Source: Dehalococcoidia bacterium UBA1123 (GTDB lineage: Bacteria; Chloroflexota; Dehalococcoidia; Lucifugimonadales; UBA1123). Taken from it: 5,022 nucleotides of DNA. Positions within the stretch are counted from its first letter, which is position 1. Each line of letters begins with the position of its first letter. The notes under the pieces are model-generated. The model worked only from the letters and a program-made list of their open reading frames with translations. It was not told the origin of the DNA and did not search any database. The stretch is taken from assembly GCA_002313895.1 (NCBI GenBank), contig DCAW01000153.1, positions 1,984 to 7,005 on the forward strand. The letters run 5' to 3'. Positions 4,329 through 5,022 of this stretch are shown here, piece by piece. The position numbers and the translations under genes are program-made.

Positions 4329-5022
4329 TTATCTCTTGTGTCTACTCTTCTTTAACGCGAGGATCGCACCCAGAGGAGCGAACAGTAACAGAAGGTTGCC
4401 CGCAGCCCCCAGTATGGAAGTGTCACTGTGTGTTGAATTGCACGTTCCAGCTCGCTCACCGTCGTCTTCGGCCACGGGCGCTTCCGGGCTTTCGGTCGGA
4501 GTTGAGGCCACTGGCTGGGGTGTCGCGGTGGGAGGTTCAGGAGTTGGCGTCTGAGTTGTGGCCACCACTGGCGCGGGTTTCTTTATGGTTGGAGGCACAG
4601 GAGCCACAAGAGCCGTGGTTGGCGTTTCAGTAGCCGTAGTAACCGGAGTTTGTGTTGGCGGCACAGCCGTTTTTGTGGCCGTCGGAACAAGGGTTTTTGT
4701 TGGAGGAACAGGCGTCGCTGTCAGCGCTGGCGTTTCGGTTGGAGTGACCGGTGTTTCAATCGGAATTGGAGTCACTGTTGGAGGAACAGGCGTCTCAGTC
4801 GGTATTGGAGTTGGGAAATCTGTGAATATCACGTCCAGATTCCGATTCGATACGCCGCTTTCATAAATTACGGTGGTGCGAGCCTTCACTCCGTTGATGA
4901 AAAATTCGACTGTCCTGCCGATTAGATTGATATCCAAGGGATCAACAAAAAGCCCGTATTCTCCTGTGTTGGAGTCTACCAACACAGGGTGGGATTCATA
5001 ATCGCTGCCTATGCGCGCAACG
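4329..5022 (-). CDS. Secreted, membrane-anchored Thr/Pro-linker protein, C-terminal part (5' end beyond the window)
   Basis: The frame is open to the right edge, so the N-terminus is missing; 230 residues are visible. Visible residues 1-68 look like the end of a beta-sandwich repeat domain, with GEYGLFVDP, GRTVEFFINGVKA and an ending LDVIF. This style of extracellular domain is common in Chloroflexota surface proteins (recalled, not searched). Residues of about 70-185 are a low-complexity Thr/Pro/Val linker of TP-x-PT units. The C-terminus has a Cys (194), a hydrophobic segment of about 21 residues (203-223, ILGAAGNLLLLFAPLGAILAL region) and a basic end, KKSRHKR. That layout fits a C-terminal anchor, or a sorting signal of the Cys / helix / basic type. 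No LPXTG motif is present. The GTG at 4983-4985 is in frame but lies within the domain, so I do not use it as the start. TAA at 4329-4331 is followed about 45 bases on by a strong terminator. The likely role is at the cell surface, with ligand or function unknown. Confidence 0.83.
   Translation of the reverse strand, partial: VARIGSDYESHPVLVDSNTGEYGLFVDPLDINLIGRTVEFFINGVKARTTVIYESGVSNRNLDVIFTDFPTPIPTETPVPPTVTPIPIETPVTPTETPALTATPVPPTKTLVPTATKTAVPPTQTPVTTATETPTTALVAPVPPTIKKPAPVVATTQTPTPEPPTATPQPVASTPTESPEAPVAEDDGERAGTCNSTHSDTSILGAAGNLLLLFAPLGAILALKKSRHKR
4473..4814 (-). repeat. Thr/Pro repeat-coding tract
   Basis: This tract encodes the low-complexity linker of the surface protein: imperfect units such as TPVPPT, TPTETP and TPTPEPP. 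At DNA level the 19-base sequence at 4698-4716 is repeated exactly at 4776-4794, 78 bases (26 codons) apart, and many near copies of GTTGGAGG and GGCGTC recur. Such tracts usually expand and contract by slippage or unequal crossover. The Gly/Val-rich frame on the opposite strand is a mirror of this repeat, not a gene. Confidence 0.75.

Noticed and set aside
4558..4866. Gly/Val-rich plus-strand frame resembling a silk-like or adhesin repeat
   Set aside because: Thr/Pro codons read backwards give Gly/Val; the minus strand has the linked domain, membrane helix and terminator, so the minus strand is the gene.

Overview
The window (about 5 kb, moderate GC) looks like a chromosomal segment of a Chloroflexota bacterium, perhaps a Dehalococcoidia/SAR202-type lineage. 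That placement is inference. It rests on the style of three proteins: a single-domain metallo-beta-lactamase-fold protein with WLGHS, HLGDL and PVHY motifs, a surface protein with a long Thr-Pro linker and a Cys / membrane helix / basic tail, and an HrcA that sits away from dnaK/grpE. No rRNA, tRNA, CRISPR array, insertion sequence or phage gene was seen.

Layout. Positions 1-238 hold no confident gene: a short frame open at the left edge (plus strand, stop at 94-96) and two strong fold-back sequences. Positions 239-1573 (minus) are ffh, the signal recognition particle GTPase, complete. Positions 1649-2674 (minus) are hrcA, the heat-shock repressor, complete. The two genes run hrcA then ffh with 75 bases between them, and that gap holds a 9-bp GC-rich hairpin just ahead of the ffh ribosome binding site. 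Positions 2690-3014 are a divergent intergenic region with repeats and palindromes, including two copies of a DnaA-box-like sequence around a perfect palindrome. Positions 3015-3677 (plus) encode the metallo-beta-lactamase-fold protein, whose first metal motif is altered. Positions 3678-4242 are a 565-base stretch with no confident gene; two short protein-like frames on opposite strands may be remnants. Positions 4243-4284 are a clear intrinsic terminator serving the last gene. Positions 4329-5022 (minus) are the C-terminal part of a secreted, membrane-anchored protein that continues past the right edge.

How the genes fit together. hrcA and ffh are both protein-homeostasis genes (repression of chaperone genes; co-translational membrane targeting), and their order suggests co-transcription with an attenuating or processing hairpin between them. 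The metallo-hydrolase-like gene and the surface protein are separate units. I found no convincing new multi-gene system. The observations most worth checking are the changed metal motif, the repeat cluster between hrcA and its divergent neighbour, the hrcA-ffh hairpin and the possible decayed genes at 3843-4229.
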